DNA of 6,706 nt from Oscillospiraceae bacterium. GTDB lineage: Bacteria > Bacillota > Clostridia > Oscillospirales > Ruminococcaceae. Where the stretch lies: the NCBI GenBank assembly GCA_017394565.1, contig JAFPXW010000423.1, forward strand, positions 1-6,706, read 5' to 3'. The notes beneath the pieces are model-generated. The model did not search any database and had not been told where the DNA came from. It was given only the letters and a program-made list of their open reading frames with translations. The stretch's first letter is position 1. Every line of letters begins with the position of its first letter. This document shows positions 4,721 through 6,706 of the stretch, piece by piece. The translations under genes were made by a program, and so were the position numbers.

Positions 4721-6555
4721 CATAGCTTGACCTGAACGCCGTAGCGCTCCATCCAGTAATCGACCTGCAAAAAATACGCGATCGTCTGCGGCCGCGTCAT
4801 GAGCTGACCGTACCACTGGACATTGTCGGTGCCGTGCAGCAGCCGGTCGAGGGATTCGCGCGTGACAAGCTGGAGGATCGGGGCATCGGGGTTTTTCAGG
4901 CGTTCCTCCAGCAGCGCGTTCACGGCTGCAAGGTAGCCCGGGTTGTGCGTCTTGGGGTAGGGGCTTTTCTTGCGCCAGAGGATCTCCTCCGGCAGATAGC
5001 CGCGCATCGCCTCGCGCAGCAAGCCCTTTTCATAGCCGCCGTGTTCCTTGAATTCCCACGGGATATTGTAGAGATACTGCGCGATGCGGTAGTCACAGAA
5101 CGGCACGCGCACCTCCAGCGAATTCCACATCGACATCCGGTCCTTGCGGTCGAGCAGCGTCTGCATGAACCAGTCGAGATTGAGCCGCATCATGCCGCGC
5201 ATCTGGTGTTCCGTTTCGCTCTCGCCGTCCAGATACGCCGTCCGCGCCAGTGTCGCCTGATAGGCGCGGTCAACGTCGGCGCGTTTTTTCAGCAGCTCTG
5301 CAATTTCGGGCTTCGCAAAGCCCATCCGGTACGCCGTGCTCTGCGACCACGGGAACCCGTAAGCCGCGCGGATCTCCGGATCCCGGTACCACGGGTAGCC
5401 GCCGAACAATTCATCCGCACATTCCCCGGAAAGCGCCACCGTCACGTCCTTCCGGATCTCACCGCAGAACAGGAGCAGCGACGCATCCACATCCGCCATG
5501 CCCGGCAGGTCACGGGCTTCCACCGCGTCAAAGAGCGCCTGGCACAGCGCCGGTGTGTCGATGACCGTCCAGTGGTGATGTGCCCCCAGATAGTCCTGCA
5601 TCTGCCGGATGTAAGCCGGATCGGAATTCGGCTGGAATTTCGACGCGCGGAAGTATTTCTCATTGTCGCGGTAATCGACCGAGAACGTGTGCAGCTCCTT
5701 GCCGGCTTTGGCGAATTCCTGCGCTGCCACCGACGAGATCAGCGAGCTGTCCAGACCGCCCGACAGGAACGTCCCCACCGGCACATCGGAAACCAGCTGC
5801 CGGCGGATGGCATCCGTCACCAGAAACCGGACGTGTTCCGCCGTCTGCGCGAAGGTTTCCCGATGCTCCTGCGCTTGCAGCTTCCAGTAAGCGCGTGTCT
5901 GCAATCCCTCCCGGCTGTAGACCGCGCAGTGCGCCGGCAGAAGCTCCTGCATCCCCTCGAACACGCCGCACGAAGGCATCCTGCCCGGCCCGAACAGCAG
6001 GATCTGGCTGACACCCCCGATGCCGATCTCATGCGGCACCTCCGGGTGCGCAAGGATGGCTTTGAGCTCCGAGCCGAAAACCAGGCGTTCCGGCGTGAGG
6101 TGGTAGAACAGCGGCTTGACGCCGATCCGGTCACGTGCCAGAAAGAGCCGTTCCCGGCGGTGTTCCCACACGGCGAAGGCAAAAATGCCATTGAACCGCT
6201 GCACGCAGTCCTCCCCCCAGAGGGCGTAGGCCTTGAGGAGGACCTCGGTGTCGGCGTGCGTGGAAAACTCCATCCCGGCGCGGCGCAGTTCCTCGCGGAT
6301 CTCGGGCGTATTGTAAAGCTCGCCGTTGTAGACGATGGTAAAGATCTCCTCGCCATTGCTGAAATGCATGGGCTGAGCGCCGTTTTCCGGATCCATGACA
6401 GACAGCCGCGTGTGCAGGAGGGCCGCGTGTTCCGAGAGAAATTTCCCCTGAGCATCCGGCCCGCGCCGCCGGAGCGTCCCCTGCATCCGGTCAAAGATGC
6501 GCTCCTGCGTTTGCAGCGCATCCGTAAACGAGATCACACCTGCGATTCCACACAT
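4720..6555 (-). CDS. asnB: Asparagine synthetase, glutamine-hydrolysing
   Basis: The 611-residue enzyme makes asparagine from aspartate, glutamine and ATP in the cytosol. Translation must begin at the ATG at 6555-6553, not the in-frame ATG six bases upstream, because the nucleophile Cys2 has to follow the initiator Met (MCGIAGV) and because the ribosome site AAAGGAG (6570-6564) is eight bases from this ATG but only two from the other. The glutaminase domain shows RGPDA (31-35), TRLSVMDP, YNGELYN (76-82) and HADTEVLL (100-107). The synthetase domain has the PP-loop SGGLDSS (265-271) and SGECADELFGGY (376-387), plus the KFQPNSD insert that I recall from clostridial AsnB proteins. Both active sites look intact, so it is a functional amidotransferase and not a degenerate lasso cyclase. 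It is convergent with the peptide operon, with its stop abutting the operon terminator. Role is probably housekeeping asparagine supply. GC-rich third positions distinguish it from the surface protein gene. Confidence 0.93.
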   Translation of the reverse strand: MCGIAGVISFTDALQTQERIFDRMQGTLRRRGPDAQGKFLSEHAALLHTRLSVMDPENGAQPMHFSNGEEIFTIVYNGELYNTPEIREELRRAGMEFSTHADTEVLLKAYALWGEDCVQRFNGIFAFAVWEHRRERLFLARDRIGVKPLFYHLTPERLVFGSELKAILAHPEVPHEIGIGGVSQILLFGPGRMPSCGVFEGMQELLPAHCAVYSREGLQTRAYWKLQAQEHRETFAQTAEHVRFLVTDAIRRQLVSDVPVGTFLSGGLDSSLISSVAAQEFAKAGKELHTFSVDYRDNEKYFRASKFQPNSDPAYIRQMQDYLGAHHHWTVIDTPALCQALFDAVEARDLPGMADVDASLLLFCGEIRKDVTVALSGECADELFGGYPWYRDPEIRAAYGFPWSQSTAYRMGFAKPEIAELLKKRADVDRAYQATLARTAYLDGESETEHQMRGMMRLNLDWFMQTLLDRKDRMSMWNSLEVRVPFCDYRIAQYLYNIPWEFKEHGGYEKGLLREAMRGYLPEEILWRKKSPYPKTHNPGYLAAVNALLEERLKNPDAPILQLVTRESLDRLLHGTDNVQWYGQLMTRPQTIAYFLQVDYWMERYGVQVKL

Positions 6556-6563
6556 AAACATCG

Positions 6564-6570
6564 CTCCTTT
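6564..6570 (-). promoter_or_regulatory. Ribosome binding site that fixes the asnB start
   Basis: On the minus strand the site reads AAAGGAG. It is eight bases upstream of the ATG at 6555 and only two bases from the ATG at 6561. The spacing supports initiation at 6555, which places the catalytic Cys at position 2. Confidence 0.8.
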
Positions 6571-6581
6571 CGGTTTTTGTC

Positions 6582-6610
6582 AGTGTATGCGAAAACGAAG
6601 GAAACGTGAA
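6582..6610 (-). promoter_or_regulatory. Putative asnB promoter
   Basis: On the minus strand TTCACG (6610-6605) could be a -35 box and TACACT (6587-6582) a -10 box, with a 17-base spacer. Each matches four of six consensus positions. It would give a leader of about 20 bases before the start codon. The -35 box touches the left end of the repeat element at 6611. This is a weak match and the real promoter could lie inside the repeat or beyond the window. Confidence 0.35.
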
Positions 6611-6706
6611 TGAGGAATTAGGAATTAGGAATTAGGAATGAGGAATGTTTTGCAGATCGTATATGAAACACCATCGCGAAGCGATACCATAATTTCTAAT
6701 TACTCA
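6611..6706. repeat. Small palindromic repeat element (MITE-like), reaches window edge
   Basis: The ends are inverted repeats: 6611-6627 matches the reverse complement of 6690-6706 at 15 of 17 positions (TGAGGAATTAGGAATTA against TGAGTAATTAGAAATTA). Inside the left end are five tandem heptamers, AGGAATT three times and AGGAATG twice (6613-6647). A short perfect hairpin, ATCGC-GAA-GCGAT, lies at 6673-6685. There is no coding capacity. The structure of about 96 bases with terminal inverted repeats fits a non-autonomous miniature element or another interspersed repeat. From memory, AATTAGGAATTAGGAAT tracts recur in clostridial genomes, but this was not checked. The element may continue past the window end. 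Confidence 0.65.

Noticed and set aside
4834..6609. 591-codon open frame on the plus strand opposite asnB
   Set aside because: It is the antisense shadow of a GC-rich gene. The translation is Arg/His/Pro-rich low-complexity sequence with no recognisable domain, while the minus frame is unmistakably AsnB.
6613..6647. CRISPR-like or tandem array from the AGGAAT(T/G) heptamers
   Set aside because: The units are seven bases long with no spacers, and they belong to one arm of the palindromic element.

Overview
The window looks like a piece of a Firmicutes genome, class Clostridia. An Oscillospiraceae/Ruminococcaceae gut bacterium is my best guess, from moderate-to-high GC, strong AGGAGG-type ribosome sites, the clostridial style of the asparagine synthetase, and a secreted repeat protein with codon usage typical of highly expressed genes. 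The taxonomy is inferred from style, not from a marker gene.

Layout. (1) Positions 1-1236 hold the 3' end of a large plus-strand gene for a secreted or surface beta-sandwich repeat protein. (2) After a 69-base gap with no clear promoter or terminator comes a 30-residue acidic peptide gene (1306-1398) with a near-perfect ribosome site. (3) A 15-bp hairpin with a GAAA loop separates it from four tightly packed plus-strand genes: an HPr kinase-like P-loop protein (1471-2202), a PqqD-like peptide-binding protein (2215-2475), an S26-type Ser/His signal-peptidase-like protease (2468-2920) and an ABC exporter with fused membrane and ATPase domains (2910-4625). The last three genes overlap or nearly abut. 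A strong terminator follows at 4675-4720. (4) On the minus strand and convergent with the operon is a full-length glutamine-hydrolysing asparagine synthetase (4720-6555). (5) The right edge carries a small palindromic repeat with terminal inverted repeats and heptamer repeats, lying against the putative asnB promoter.

The most interesting content is the block 1306-4625. It has the parts list of a ribosomally made, post-translationally modified peptide (RiPP) pathway: short precursor, PqqD-type recognition element, modifying enzyme candidate (the HprK-like kinase), leader peptidase candidate and exporter. It resembles a lasso-peptide operon of the paeninodin type (kinase, PqqD, ABC), but it lacks the transglutaminase-like B2 protease and has no lasso cyclase in the operon. 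An S26-type protease sits where B2 would be expected. The working model, which is inference, is that the peptide is bound by the PqqD protein, possibly phosphorylated on its C-terminal Thr/Ser cluster, cleaved by the S26-like protease and exported by the ABC protein. The peptide gene shares its codon usage and probably its transcript with the upstream surface protein, which suggests the peptide is very abundant.
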